Part shown: positions 42,135-50,923 of the stretch, one piece after another
How the letters are laid out: the number at the start of each line of letters is the position of its first letter
Position numbering within the stretch: the first letter of the stretch is position 1
Origin: Siderastrea siderea
Taxonomy: Eukaryota; Cnidaria; Anthozoa; Scleractinia; Rhizangiidae
NCBI GenBank assembly: GCA_964030785.1
Contig: OZ034971.1
Coordinates: forward strand, 36,131,804-36,195,803
Length of the DNA stretch: 64,000 nucleotides
Direction: 5' to 3'
The notes under the pieces: generated by a model
Database searches by the model: none
What the model was told of the DNA's origin: nothing
The model's input: only the letters and a program-made list of their open reading frames with translations
Position numbers and translations under genes: made by a program

Positions 42135-42778
42135 TTCCCCACAAGGACTTGGAACAACTCATTCAATATTACAAAGGAGAACTCACCGAAAATGCCTTGT
42201 TGAACAAAGCCGCCACGCTCGCCGCCCAAAAACATGTGTTATTAGCCAACCCCCAATTACCTCCAGCCCTGGTCAATGCTCAAACCAAACCGTTGAGTCA
42301 AGAATTAATCAAGTTAACCAAACGCATTCGTCAATTTCCTGGCGGGGTGGGGGTTGGTGCCCCGGGTGCCCCGGGTGGTCCGCCAGGCGAAGAAGAAGAA
42401 GAAGCCGGGGATTTGGTAACGGGACCCGTCGAACAATGGTTGAAGCGCATGATAAAAGGAGGTCCGTCGGCTCCCAAACCCACCATTACCCCTGCTACCA
42501 GGGAAGGCGCGAGAGAACCGAGACCTTCTACCAGTCGAGGAGAAGAGAGACCTTCTACCAGTCGAGGGGATAGCCGGACGCGTTTACAAGTCATTCGAGA
42601 ACAGCGCAAGGCTTTGGAAAAAAAGTTAGCTGAGAGTGGTAAAGGCAAAGGCAAAGGCAAAGGCAAAGGCAAAGGCGTCTCCCGGGAAGTGCAACGATTG
42701 AAACCCTTACCCGGTTGGGAAGATTGGACCAAACCCCAACAGCCCCGACGGAGACGTTTGCAATACGACAGTGAATAA
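42116..42778 (+). CDS. Conserved Polinton protein with GK repeats
   Basis: 220 residues. The N-terminal block VYMIPHKDLEQLIQYYKG, LTENALLNKAATLAAQKHVL and KPLSQELIKLTKRIRQ is one I recognise from Polinton proteins. The middle is Pro/Gly and acidic (EEEEEAGD), with a duplicated RPSTSRG(E/D) motif and seven GK dipeptides encoded by AAAGGC repeats (about 42640-42676). Function unknown; perhaps an internal scaffold or core protein. Confidence 0.75.
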   Translation: MDEVYMIPHKDLEQLIQYYKGELTENALLNKAATLAAQKHVLLANPQLPPALVNAQTKPLSQELIKLTKRIRQFPGGVGVGAPGAPGGPPGEEEEEAGDLVTGPVEQWLKRMIKGGPSAPKPTITPATREGAREPRPSTSRGEERPSTSRGDSRTRLQVIREQRKALEKKLAESGKGKGKGKGKGKGVSREVQRLKPLPGWEDWTKPQQPRRRRLQYDSE

Positions 42779-42780
42779 AC

Positions 42781-43140
42781 ATGCCCACCAAGAGGAGAAG
42801 AAGGGGTATCAAACGGAAACGCCCCCAACGAGGAGGGGCCTTGGATGTCCAAAAATGGATTGCGAAAACGGGGAAGGAATTTCATTGGCCCGGTTATCAG
42901 TACATGGGACCTGGCACCCATTTGGCTAAACGTCTGAAACGGGGGGATCCCGGGATCAATCGCTTGGACCAGATTGCTAAGCAACACGACATTGATTACA
43001 GTCGTGCTAAGAATTTGCAAGATAAATGGAAAGCCGATACCAAGATGATCCAAGCCATTGATCGATTACCCGGCAAGAAAAACAAGACGGAACGGGTGGT
43101 CAAGAAAATCATGCAAGCCAAGAAACGTTTGAAATTGTAA
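42781..43140 (+). CDS. Phospholipase A2-like protein (parvovirus VP1u type)
   Basis: 119 residues. Basic N-terminus with PQRGGALDV, then YMGPGT (residues 41-46, calcium loop), RLDQIAKQHDIDYS with the catalytic H69-D70 pair, and DKWKADTKM. This order (GPG, HDxxY, AD) is the signature of parvovirus VP1 phospholipase A2 domains, which open endosomal membranes during entry. It has the short compact version of the fold. The QRGG site could release it from its basic tail. Confidence 0.85.
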   Translation: MPTKRRRRGIKRKRPQRGGALDVQKWIAKTGKEFHWPGYQYMGPGTHLAKRLKRGDPGINRLDQIAKQHDIDYSRAKNLQDKWKADTKMIQAIDRLPGKKNKTERVVKKIMQAKKRLKL

Positions 43141-43384
43141 ACATTTAATAACATGTTGAGTAAAAAATGAAAATGTCACATTGTTATTCTGCAGTTCGGT
43201 AGTCTTCTGTAGTTCGTGTTGAGTCTCAAGCAGGATTTGCGAGACAAAACCCATTGTGATGTAGACAATCCAGATAAAATAAAAACAATGTCCCTTGTGT
43301 CATTTTGATTGATGAGTTGTCAAGTTCATTTGTTCTCTCACAAATACTGACACGGATGTTCTGCCAAATACGGAGACGAGGGGG
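43141..43384. other. Convergent spacer with poly(A) signals
   Basis: Between the end of the plus-strand late block and the minus-strand acidic/basic gene. AATAAA-type signals near 43277-43287 serve the plus strand. No gene seen. Confidence 0.6.
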
Positions 43385-44452
43385 TTAAGACATTAAATCA
43401 AACAATAAATCCACGCCCTCGTCGGATGACATGTCATGAACGAGGTCTTCAGGGGGCAACAATGCCTCCACATCAAAATCCTCGACATCGTTCATGACCT
43501 GCTGCCAATCATCGGGTGACATGTCTTTCAATAAGTCCTGCAAATACGAAAGGTTCTCCCAATCAGGGGAGCCCACGACTTGCACGCCCCCCGAATCCAA
43601 ATCAAACAGAGTATGAGAGTCCGTGGGCGGTCCGTTTGTATCCACAGATTCCTGCGTCACAGGAATGGATTTCAAATAATCCGTCAGGGGGATGGTTAAT
43701 GTCAAAGGTCCTAAAGCCTCCATTTTCTCTCGAGTTCTCTTTTTCTCCAGCAGGTGGGCTCGACGACACCTCTCTTTCTCCCTCAACACCTCTCGATGGG
43801 TCTCCCGATATTGTTGCTCATACCCCAGGCGCTGTTCCAGATTCTTTTCCCGGTAGCGCCTTTGGGCCTCCGCCAGCTTGGCTCGATTCCTTTCCCGGTA
43901 GCGCCTTTGGGCCTCCGCCAGCTTGGCTCGATTCCTTTCCCGGTAACGCTTATCACACTCAGCCACGCGCTCTGGATACCTTGCCTTGTAGCGCCTGCGG
44001 GCCGCCGCCACCTGTTTTTGACGTTTTTCCCGGTAACACTGGTTGGACACCGCGATGAACTCTCGATTGTTTTCTCGGTACTTTTTTCGGCTGTCTGGGT
44101 TTTTGGCCCGATACCGTTTACACTTGGCCCTCATTTGGAGTACCTTGCTCTGACGTTTCGCCAGAAACCGTTGTTGAGTGGCGGCTACTCGGTCGGGATG
44201 CCTGGCCCGGTACCTCGCTTGAGCGGCCAGTTGCTGCAGTTGTTTTCTCTCAAGGTTGGGCAGTTCGTAGTCCTCGTCGTCGTCGTCGTCGTCGTCGTGG
44301 GGGTCATAGTCGGTGTCGTTGGTGGAGTCATCGTCGTCGTGGGGGTCATAGTCGGTGTCGTTGGTGGAGTCATCGTCGTCGTCGTCGCTTTGATGGTAAC
44401 TGACTGGGGGTCTGTGACGACGACGACTGCGGAACTGTCTTACGCGGGACAT
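43385..44452 (-). CDS. Repeat protein with acidic N-terminus and basic YRxxN repeats
   Basis: 355 residues from the first ATG (44452); the frame upstream has only GTG. Arg-rich start, then two copies of DSTNDTDYDPHDDDD, then about ten 15-residue repeats of the type RYRERNRAKLAEAQR (about residues 70-245) that should form a long charged helix. A 45-bp unit is duplicated exactly at 43841-43885 and 43886-43930. The C-terminus is acidic with LFDLDSGG and LLFDLMS, like a transcription activation tail. A DNA-binding activator is a possible role (inference). Confidence 0.7.
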   Translation of the reverse strand: MSRVRQFRSRRRHRPPVSYHQSDDDDDDSTNDTDYDPHDDDDSTNDTDYDPHDDDDDDDEDYELPNLERKQLQQLAAQARYRARHPDRVAATQQRFLAKRQSKVLQMRAKCKRYRAKNPDSRKKYRENNREFIAVSNQCYREKRQKQVAAARRRYKARYPERVAECDKRYRERNRAKLAEAQRRYRERNRAKLAEAQRRYREKNLEQRLGYEQQYRETHREVLREKERCRRAHLLEKKRTREKMEALGPLTLTIPLTDYLKSIPVTQESVDTNGPPTDSHTLFDLDSGGVQVVGSPDWENLSYLQDLLKDMSPDDWQQVMNDVEDFDVEALLPPEDLVHDMSSDEGVDLLFDLMS

Positions 44453-44777
44453 CGGGCGATGGTGGCGGTGCTGGGGGAGGTGTGGCTGGCCGCTTAAACT
44501 CGTACCGCCAATAGTCGCAGCAATAATCCAGGCCCTCGATGTACCAGTCACAGGTCATTTGAGGGTAACAATATTGATGCAAACGAACGGCCTCTTCTGC
44601 TCGGCGTTGCTGCGCCTCTACTTTCTCCGGCTCGAGTTCCTTTAACCTTTCTGCAAACTCACCAAAGGTTTCCTCCTCCTCCAACTCCCTCTTCACTTTC
44701 TCCAAGATCTCCTCTACTTCCAAATCTACTTCAAAGTCTTCGAATCTTTCTAATAGCTTCTCATGACCAGCGTCCAT
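44370..44777 (-). CDS. Acidic helical protein with basic tail
   Basis: 135 residues from the first ATG (44777). The N-terminal 60 residues are acidic and coiled-coil-like (FEVDLEVEEILEKVKREL). A middle part has Cys and aromatic residues (YCYPQMTCDWYIEGLDYCCD), then a Pro-rich linker and an RRRRR end. The 3' end overlaps the next gene (44452 start) by 83 bases in another frame. A TATAAAA box (44809-44815 inverse) lies 32 bases before the ATG. Confidence 0.7.
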   Translation of the reverse strand: MDAGHEKLLERFEDFEVDLEVEEILEKVKRELEEEETFGEFAERLKELEPEKVEAQQRRAEEAVRLHQYCYPQMTCDWYIEGLDYCCDYWRYEFKRPATPPPAPPPSPDVPRKTVPQSSSSQTPSQLPSKRRRRR

Positions 44778-44789
44778 TTTGAGATGACT

Positions 44790-44990
44790 CACCTCGAGGG
44801 TCGATCTGTTTTATAGTCTCTCATTCGTTCCCGTCCTGCACCATGGACCCTAACTAGAGAGGGGGGAGGGGGTCCCCCCACCTCGTCCCACCCCTCCCTA
44901 GGGCACCCCCTCTCAGGGGGAACCCTGTTTAGTGATTGGCTCCTTCCCCTCCCACGTGACCTTTTGGTTCTCTATAAAAACAGAGCCCCG
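44790..44990. promoter_or_regulatory. Right divergent promoter module
   Basis: It drives the acidic/basic genes to the left (TATAAAA, 44809-44815 inverse) and PolB to the right (TATAAAAA, 44973-44980, 34 bases before the ATG). It has ATTGGCTCCTTCCC, CCCACGTGACC and TTCTCTATAAAAA, and a GGGGGTCCCCCC palindrome near 44869-44882. Inverted, it matches the left module 26400-26560. Confidence 0.8.
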
Positions 44991-45013
44991 ATCTCCAGTA
45001 AGTTCATCTGGTC

Positions 45014-48000
45014 ATGTCCTCTCGCCAAGATGAGGAGGAAGCGGGGCCCAGTGGCCTCGCTACACGCGAGATCATGTCCTTGCTTGGACTAGAGATGTCC
45101 GATTCTGAGAAAGAAGAAGAAGAAGAGACGACAACAAATTCCTGTGTGGGACCTTTGTTATGTACCGAAGACATGCCGGACAGTGATGAGATTTGTGAAG
45201 AGGCCTTGGATCGCTTCGAACGCCAACGTGCGTTTCAAACCCATCTTCTTCAACAAACTGGGGGAGGTTTGGATACCTCGATCGGAGCAGGAACGTTGGA
45301 CTTTGAACTCCAACCCTATGTAGATCGTTTGAGCAACCGTCTGGGAGTGCGTGAACGTCATTTCAATACCCAGTTACGTCAAAGGGGGAATTTCATTCCC
45401 AATCAGAGCATGACTCGAGCTCTAGAAGAGGGGTTACGTCGCGCGGTGAATCAAGTGTTGACCACCACCACACCTGCCCTCCACGATCAAGATCGCTTGT
45501 ACTTTACTATCGCCTCCAACAGACTCCATAATAATTTTCAGGGCTGGGGATTACGTGCAGGAGAATGGCGCCAAGGCGGCGACCGTGTCGAGGCTTTATT
45601 CCAACGTTTAGCCCAAGCCCTCAACAGCAATGAACAATTTGAAATGGACGACTCCTTTCAAGTCTCCATTACTCAAGTCCATCATGCCCCTCAAGGAACC
45701 GGCCGCCGACGCCTGGAGAAACCCGGACATCAACCTCTACGAAATTTAATACCCAAGAAACGTTCCATTATCCAGATCCAAAACAAGGATGATCTCTGTT
45801 GTGCCAGAGCCCTCGTCACTGCCAAAGCCAAAGTGGACCAACACCCGAAATGGTCATCCATTCGACATGGAGGGAAAATCCAAAAAGAACTCGCGTTGCT
45901 GCTTCATCACGAGGCCAACGTGCCCTTCGGCCCTTGTGGCTACGATGCCTTGACCCAATTCAGTACCACTCCTTCCCTGGCCGGTTACCAGATCCTGTTG
46001 GTGGATGCCGACCGTTCTTTTCACATCACCACCTTTGGTCCCCTTCAAGACAAACAATTGATCCTGTTGCATGAGAAAGGCCATTATGATGTCATTACCA
46101 AGTTGCCAGCCTTTTTCGGATCCAGTTACGTCTGTGCCCATTGTTGGAAACCCTATGACAATGAGGGACGTCATCGATGCAACAACAACAAACGTCATTG
46201 CAGGGCCTGTTGCCAAAAAGAGTGCCCTGATTTCCTGGAGGCGTACCCTCGAGGCCAGAAAGCCACTCAACGTTGCCAACAATGTCATCGGGACTTTTTT
46301 GGAGACACCTGTTTCCAAATGCATCTGGTCAAGGACCACGCCGGCAAACCCGTGACCAACCTAAATTCCGCCGTCTGCTTTCGGCGCCGTCGCTGTGCTA
46401 AATGTCTAATCCTACTTCCTGCTTGCCACATTGACAAGCATCAATGTGGCTACATTGATTGCCCCTGCTGTCATGAGTACGTGGACGGTGCAACTCATCG
46501 TTGTTTTATTCAAATAGCCACTCAAGACAACAAGAAGAAAAGAAAGAGGAAACGGTCTGGAGGGCCTCGCGCTAAACGTAGGGTGGGTGTGGATGCCACA
46601 CCCGAGGAGGAAGACGACGACGACCTCCCACCCCTTCATGTCTTCTTTGATATTGAAGCCATGCAACCCCAAGAACAACACATCGCTAACCTCGTCGTGG
46701 CCGAAACCGAAGACGACGACCAACCCGTGTGTTTCCCTGGCAACCATTGCGTCCGAGATTTCCTGGAATGGTTGGATACCTTGACACTCCATGATACCCG
46801 CCAAGTTAATGTGTTGGCCCATAACCTCCAAGGGTACGATGGTTACTTTATCATTCATCAATACTATCATGATAACAGATTGGTCGAGCAGCTCCGGAAC
46901 GGGTGTAAACTCTTAGAGATCAAGCATGACCGTATCCGCTTCATCGACTCTTTGAGTTTCTTCCAGATGCCTCTGTCAGCGTTTCCCAAAACCTTTGGAT
47001 TGACAGAAGTCTGCAAAGGGTACTTCCCCCACAAGTTCAATCATCCAGACCATCAAAACTACGTAGGACCCATCCCGGCCCTCGATTACTACATGCCTGA
47101 AACCATGTCCCCCGAAGGCAAGCAAGCCTTGGAAACCTGGCATCAAGAGCAACGCGATAAACTCTTTGACTTCAAGAAAGAACTGGTGGCCTACTGCAAA
47201 TCCGATGTACGTCTCTTGAAAGAAGGTTGCTTGACATTCAAACGGTTGTTTGAAACGCTGACGGGCTTCAACCCCTTCGACCACATCACCATTGCTTCTG
47301 CCTGTAACCGCGATTTACGGATGAATCGCATGATCCCCAACAGTATTGCCAGTGAACCCGTGCGTGGGTGGAAGAACAATATCAACTACTCCAAAGTGGC
47401 CCTGGAATGGTTAACCTGGTGTGCCCAACAACAACAGACCATTCAACATGCCCGTAATGCCGGCGAGTATTGCATCCCTGGCACTAACTTCCATGTCGAC
47501 GGTTTCGATGCCAGTACCAACACCATCTACGAATTTCACGGGTGTTTCTGGCATGGGTGTCGTCGCTGTTTCCCCATTCGTCACGAAAGCCATCTACGTC
47601 ACTATGATCGAACCATGCAAGATGTCTACGAGACCACCCAGCAAAGGATCCGACAATTTAGAGAGCTCGGATACCATGTCATAGAAATGTGGGAATGTGA
47701 TTGGTCCCGTCTCAAAGACACTTCCTTGGACATCCGTACGTACCTGGGGACCCTTGACTTCACAGCACCTCTGAATCCCCGTGACGCTTTCTGCGGGGGT
47801 CGTACCAATGCCGTGAAACTGTACCATCGCGTGACACCCAGTCAACAAATACATTACATTGATGTGACCTCCTTGTACCCATGGGTGAACAAGACCTGTG
47901 TGTACCCCAAAGGCCATCCTCGTTTCATCTTCAATCCGGGACACACCGACATCAGTTTCTACTTTGGCCTCGTCCAATGCAAAGTCCTGCCGCCACGTCA

Positions 48001-49150
48001 TCTCTACCATCCTGTCCTCCCTTACCGTCATGACTCCAAACTCCTTTTTCCTCTCTGTGCTGCCTGTGTGGAACAAGAGATGCCCAAACGACCCTTAGAC
48101 AGATGCGCAGAATGTGTGCACACCGACGAACAGCGAGCCCTGACTGGAACATGGTGTAGCCCCGAATTATCTAAAGCGGTGGACTTGGGGTACGAAATCC
48201 AGTACATCTATGAGGTCTGGCATTTTGACGAGACGTGTGAAGGACTCTTCAAAGACTACGTCAACACCTGGTTGAAAATTAAGCAAGAAGCCAGCGGGTG
48301 GCCATCCTGGGTTGGTGAGGACGAAACCAAACGCCAGCAATACCTTCGAGAGTACTTCGAGCATGAAGGCATCCAATTGGAGTACGACAAGATTAAGAAG
48401 AATCCGGGGTTGCGTACCCTCGCTAAAATGATGCTCAATTCCATGTGGGGCAAGTTTGGACAACGTCTGAACAAGACCCAAGTCGAAACGTTTGATGACC
48501 CTCAAGCCTTCCACCGTTTTCTTGATACCAGTAGTTTGGAGGTACGTCACGTCTCCGTTATCAATGACCACTTAGTGGAGGTGCATTACCAGTACCAAGA
48601 CGAAGACATCCCCGTGTCACCTAACCTCAACATCTTTGTAGCTTGTTTCACTACCTGTTGGGCCCGGCTCCGACTGTATACAGCCCTGGAGAAGCTAGGG
48701 GAACGTGTCCTCTACTACGACACCGACTCCGTCATCTACTGGACAGACGAGAATCAAGCAACCCCGGTCTTGGGCGATTACCTCGGCGAGTTTACGAGTG
48801 AATTGGACCCTGACGATTTCATTGTGGAATTTGTGTCAGGGGGTCCCAAGAACTATGGATACCAAACCCAGAATGGTCACGTCGAGTGCAAGGTGCGAGG
48901 TTTCCGCCTTAACAGCGAAGGCAAAACCCAATTGAATTACAACATCATGCGTCAGAATGTCCTGGACGAAATCCAGAAGCCCCTTCTACGACCCCGTCAG
49001 ACCCAAGTCGTCAAGACCTACCAGATCGTGCGCGATCCCAAACACTATCAACTGTACACCTTCCCCGAGTATAAACGTTACCAGCTGGTGTATGACAAGA
49101 GAGTCGTGGATCCTGTCACCTTCCAAACCCACCCTTATGGATACCAGTGA
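45014..49150 (+). CDS. PolB: Protein-primed family B DNA polymerase
   Basis: 1378 residues. Exonuclease motifs: D546/E548 in FFDIEAMQ, D609 in NLQGYDGYFI, D731 in YCKSDVRLL. Polymerase motifs: D950 in DVTSLYPWV, N1142 in LNSMWGKFGQ, D1236/D1238 in YYDTDSVIY and GGPKNYGY. N-terminal to these, about residues 370-510, are several Cys/His clusters that look like zinc fingers. Between exonuclease and palm there is an insert about residues 817-880 (VDGFDASTNTIYEFHGCFWH) resembling VSR/PD-(D/E)XK endonucleases, a known feature of Polinton polymerases. It should replicate the element from its TIRs using a terminal protein, possibly its own N-terminal region. The frame is intact. Confidence 0.96.
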   Translation: MSSRQDEEEAGPSGLATREIMSLLGLEMSDSEKEEEEETTTNSCVGPLLCTEDMPDSDEICEEALDRFERQRAFQTHLLQQTGGGLDTSIGAGTLDFELQPYVDRLSNRLGVRERHFNTQLRQRGNFIPNQSMTRALEEGLRRAVNQVLTTTTPALHDQDRLYFTIASNRLHNNFQGWGLRAGEWRQGGDRVEALFQRLAQALNSNEQFEMDDSFQVSITQVHHAPQGTGRRRLEKPGHQPLRNLIPKKRSIIQIQNKDDLCCARALVTAKAKVDQHPKWSSIRHGGKIQKELALLLHHEANVPFGPCGYDALTQFSTTPSLAGYQILLVDADRSFHITTFGPLQDKQLILLHEKGHYDVITKLPAFFGSSYVCAHCWKPYDNEGRHRCNNNKRHCRACCQKECPDFLEAYPRGQKATQRCQQCHRDFFGDTCFQMHLVKDHAGKPVTNLNSAVCFRRRRCAKCLILLPACHIDKHQCGYIDCPCCHEYVDGATHRCFIQIATQDNKKKRKRKRSGGPRAKRRVGVDATPEEEDDDDLPPLHVFFDIEAMQPQEQHIANLVVAETEDDDQPVCFPGNHCVRDFLEWLDTLTLHDTRQVNVLAHNLQGYDGYFIIHQYYHDNRLVEQLRNGCKLLEIKHDRIRFIDSLSFFQMPLSAFPKTFGLTEVCKGYFPHKFNHPDHQNYVGPIPALDYYMPETMSPEGKQALETWHQEQRDKLFDFKKELVAYCKSDVRLLKEGCLTFKRLFETLTGFNPFDHITIASACNRDLRMNRMIPNSIASEPVRGWKNNINYSKVALEWLTWCAQQQQTIQHARNAGEYCIPGTNFHVDGFDASTNTIYEFHGCFWHGCRRCFPIRHESHLRHYDRTMQDVYETTQQRIRQFRELGYHVIEMWECDWSRLKDTSLDIRTYLGTLDFTAPLNPRDAFCGGRTNAVKLYHRVTPSQQIHYIDVTSLYPWVNKTCVYPKGHPRFIFNPGHTDISFYFGLVQCKVLPPRHLYHPVLPYRHDSKLLFPLCAACVEQEMPKRPLDRCAECVHTDEQRALTGTWCSPELSKAVDLGYEIQYIYEVWHFDETCEGLFKDYVNTWLKIKQEASGWPSWVGEDETKRQQYLREYFEHEGIQLEYDKIKKNPGLRTLAKMMLNSMWGKFGQRLNKTQVETFDDPQAFHRFLDTSSLEVRHVSVINDHLVEVHYQYQDEDIPVSPNLNIFVACFTTCWARLRLYTALEKLGERVLYYDTDSVIYWTDENQATPVLGDYLGEFTSELDPDDFIVEFVSGGPKNYGYQTQNGHVECKVRGFRLNSEGKTQLNYNIMRQNVLDEIQKPLLRPRQTQVVKTYQIVRDPKHYQLYTFPEYKRYQLVYDKRVVDPVTFQTHPYGYQ

Positions 49151-50285
49151 GACTCTTTCCTAAGAGTATACCAAGTCGTTGCCGTTCCTTGCCCATTGGA
49201 AAGCTTGCGTCATGTTTTGACTGCGTTTTTCGTCGTGGTGAGAGCCCATGAAGTCACCTTTACGTTCATTTGCCACATCGCCTGTGCATCGCTATCGTCA
49301 TCATCTGTGATTTGTCCCTTGGAATCCTTACCTGCTTGCTTGCTTGCTGGCTTGGGAGCCATCAATGACATCATCTTGACCGAGCCCATGACGTCACCTT
49401 CAATCCTTGGCTTCATCTTGCAGGTCCCCGGTCCGGAGTTGTTGAACGATTCGGTTCTCCTCATAGTATTGTATTTCGGGTGTCTACCTCTTGTGAAATG
49501 GAACACTCCTTTTGATAAAGGAACACTCATCTCAACTCATCTTCTCAAATGGAACACTCAGCCCATATCAAAAGGAATACTCATCATGGAACACTCATAT
49601 TATTAAAAGGAACTCAAAGGAATACTCATATTATTAAAAGGAACTCAAAGGAATACTCATCATGGAACACTCATATTATTAAAAGGAACTCAAAGGAATA
49701 CTCATATTATTAAAAGGAACTCAAAGGAATACTCATCATGGAACACTCATATTATTAAAAGGAACTCATTAAAAGGAACACTCATATTATCAAAAGGAAC
49801 TCAAAGGAACACTCATATTATCAAAAGGAACTCATTAATAGGAACACTCATATAAACATCTGTGGTTTGGAGGACACTTTATTGAAAGGAAATCTTTCCA
49901 CAGTACCCCATGCGAGCAACATGGATTTCCACTATTTCATCGAAAACCATATCGTCTCCTTCCTTAAAACGTCAGCTGCTACCATTTCTGTTGGGGTTGT
50001 GTTTACAACCTATCACCTTTTGGTCTGTAACTTATCACTGTCACTTGATACAATGCCTTCCAGTGCCGCGATTGAGCCCGCGATCCTATTTTCACTAAGT
50101 TCTGCGTCACGTCGCAATGCTTCTGCTTCCCCTTGTGACATGGAACTCTCATCATCATGGATGGATTATATGATTTACATTAAAATATTTTCTTTCCAAC
50201 TTATAAATGCCTTTTGCTTGATGTGCCATATCAAACCCATATCAAATCCATATCTGGGCCATATATGGGTCACCCCTGTTCCCAA
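49151..50285. other. Right non-coding region of the Polinton with minisatellite
   Basis: This 1.1-kb stretch after PolB has no convincing gene. From about 49490 to 49850 it is built from repeats of GGAACACTCAT, ATTATTAAAAGGAACTC and AAAGGAATACTCAT in varying order (period about 31 plus 14 bases). Nested CATATC(A)-type repeats lie near 50225-50270. The left end of the element has no counterpart. Confidence 0.75.
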
Positions 50286-50541
50286 AATTGGACTTTGGAC
50301 TTTGAGCCCGCGTTTTCTCAGCAGTTTTACTTCCCCTTGAGCCCACGATCCATTTTTCCTACTCGCCAGCGGTTTCCCCTTCCAAATCAAGTGACTTCCG
50401 GTTGCATGAGCCTGCGATCCCTTTTTTCCTTACTGGTCAGCGGTTTCCCCTCTTAAAAACACGTGACTTCCGGTTCCGGTTATGACGTCATCCTTACATC
50501 AAAACGAGGCTCACTTGCCCTAGTGAGCGTACATTACTACT
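50286..50541 (-). repeat. Right terminal inverted repeat (256 bp)
   Basis: Inverse copy of 25170-25425 with one substitution, which destroys the CACGTG in the inner subrepeat. It ends CATTACTACT, directly followed by the target duplication. Confidence 0.95.
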
Positions 50542-50547
50542 GTAATC
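50542..50547. other. Right target-site duplication GTAATC
   Basis: Identical to 25164-25169. Removing the element and one copy restores a continuous intron sequence. Confidence 0.95.
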
Positions 50548-50923
50548 ACTAACTGATTCTCTGTGAACAGTTTTAGTAATCAAGGAAATCTTTCGGCGAA
50601 GTAACGGACAATACAGGGCCAAAGAAAAAATATATTAAAAAATTGTCCGAATGTTTTTGTCCGTAGTTTATTTTGCGTCCAAAAGTCAAAGGTATTCACT
50701 ATAATTACTACAATTATGCATGTAATCAAATCCTTTTTTTACTACTAAGGAAAGGGGGGAAGAGCGAGTGTGGATGCAAGGGAGAAAACAGATTTCGATG
50801 GTTTGCAGTGGGCCTCACTAGTGAGTATGCAGGTATAGAACGGATACCCTTACCGCTGAGACTGTAAAATATAGGAGCTACTACTTGTATCTTTCTTTGC
50901 AACATCAGTAAAGTATGACTCAC

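Larger units (their letters stand above)
25170..50541. mobile_element. Complete Polinton/Maverick endogenous DNA virus
   Basis: A 25,372-bp element bounded by 256-bp TIRs beginning AGTAGTAATG and flanked by GTAATC on both sides. It encodes protein-primed PolB, retrovirus-type integrase, FtsK/HerA-type packaging ATPase, adenovirus-type protease and double-jelly-roll major capsid protein: the full Polinton core. Most genes are intact, the TIRs differ at one base and the target duplication is perfect, so the insertion is probably young. Coding density and GC content are clearly higher than in the AT-rich host introns. Some would call this type of element an adintovirus; without a phylogeny I keep the name Polinton. 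Confidence 0.97.

Noticed and set aside
42331..43053. 240-residue minus frame
   Set aside because: Antisense to the conserved Polinton protein and PLA2 gene; composition is that of a shadow.
43754..44497. 247-residue plus frame
   Set aside because: Antisense to the YRxxN repeat protein, whose repeats explain its apparent periodicity.
49196..50340. 136- and 157-residue plus frames near the right end
   Set aside because: They run through the minisatellite and the TIR, and their composition is unlike the element's genes.
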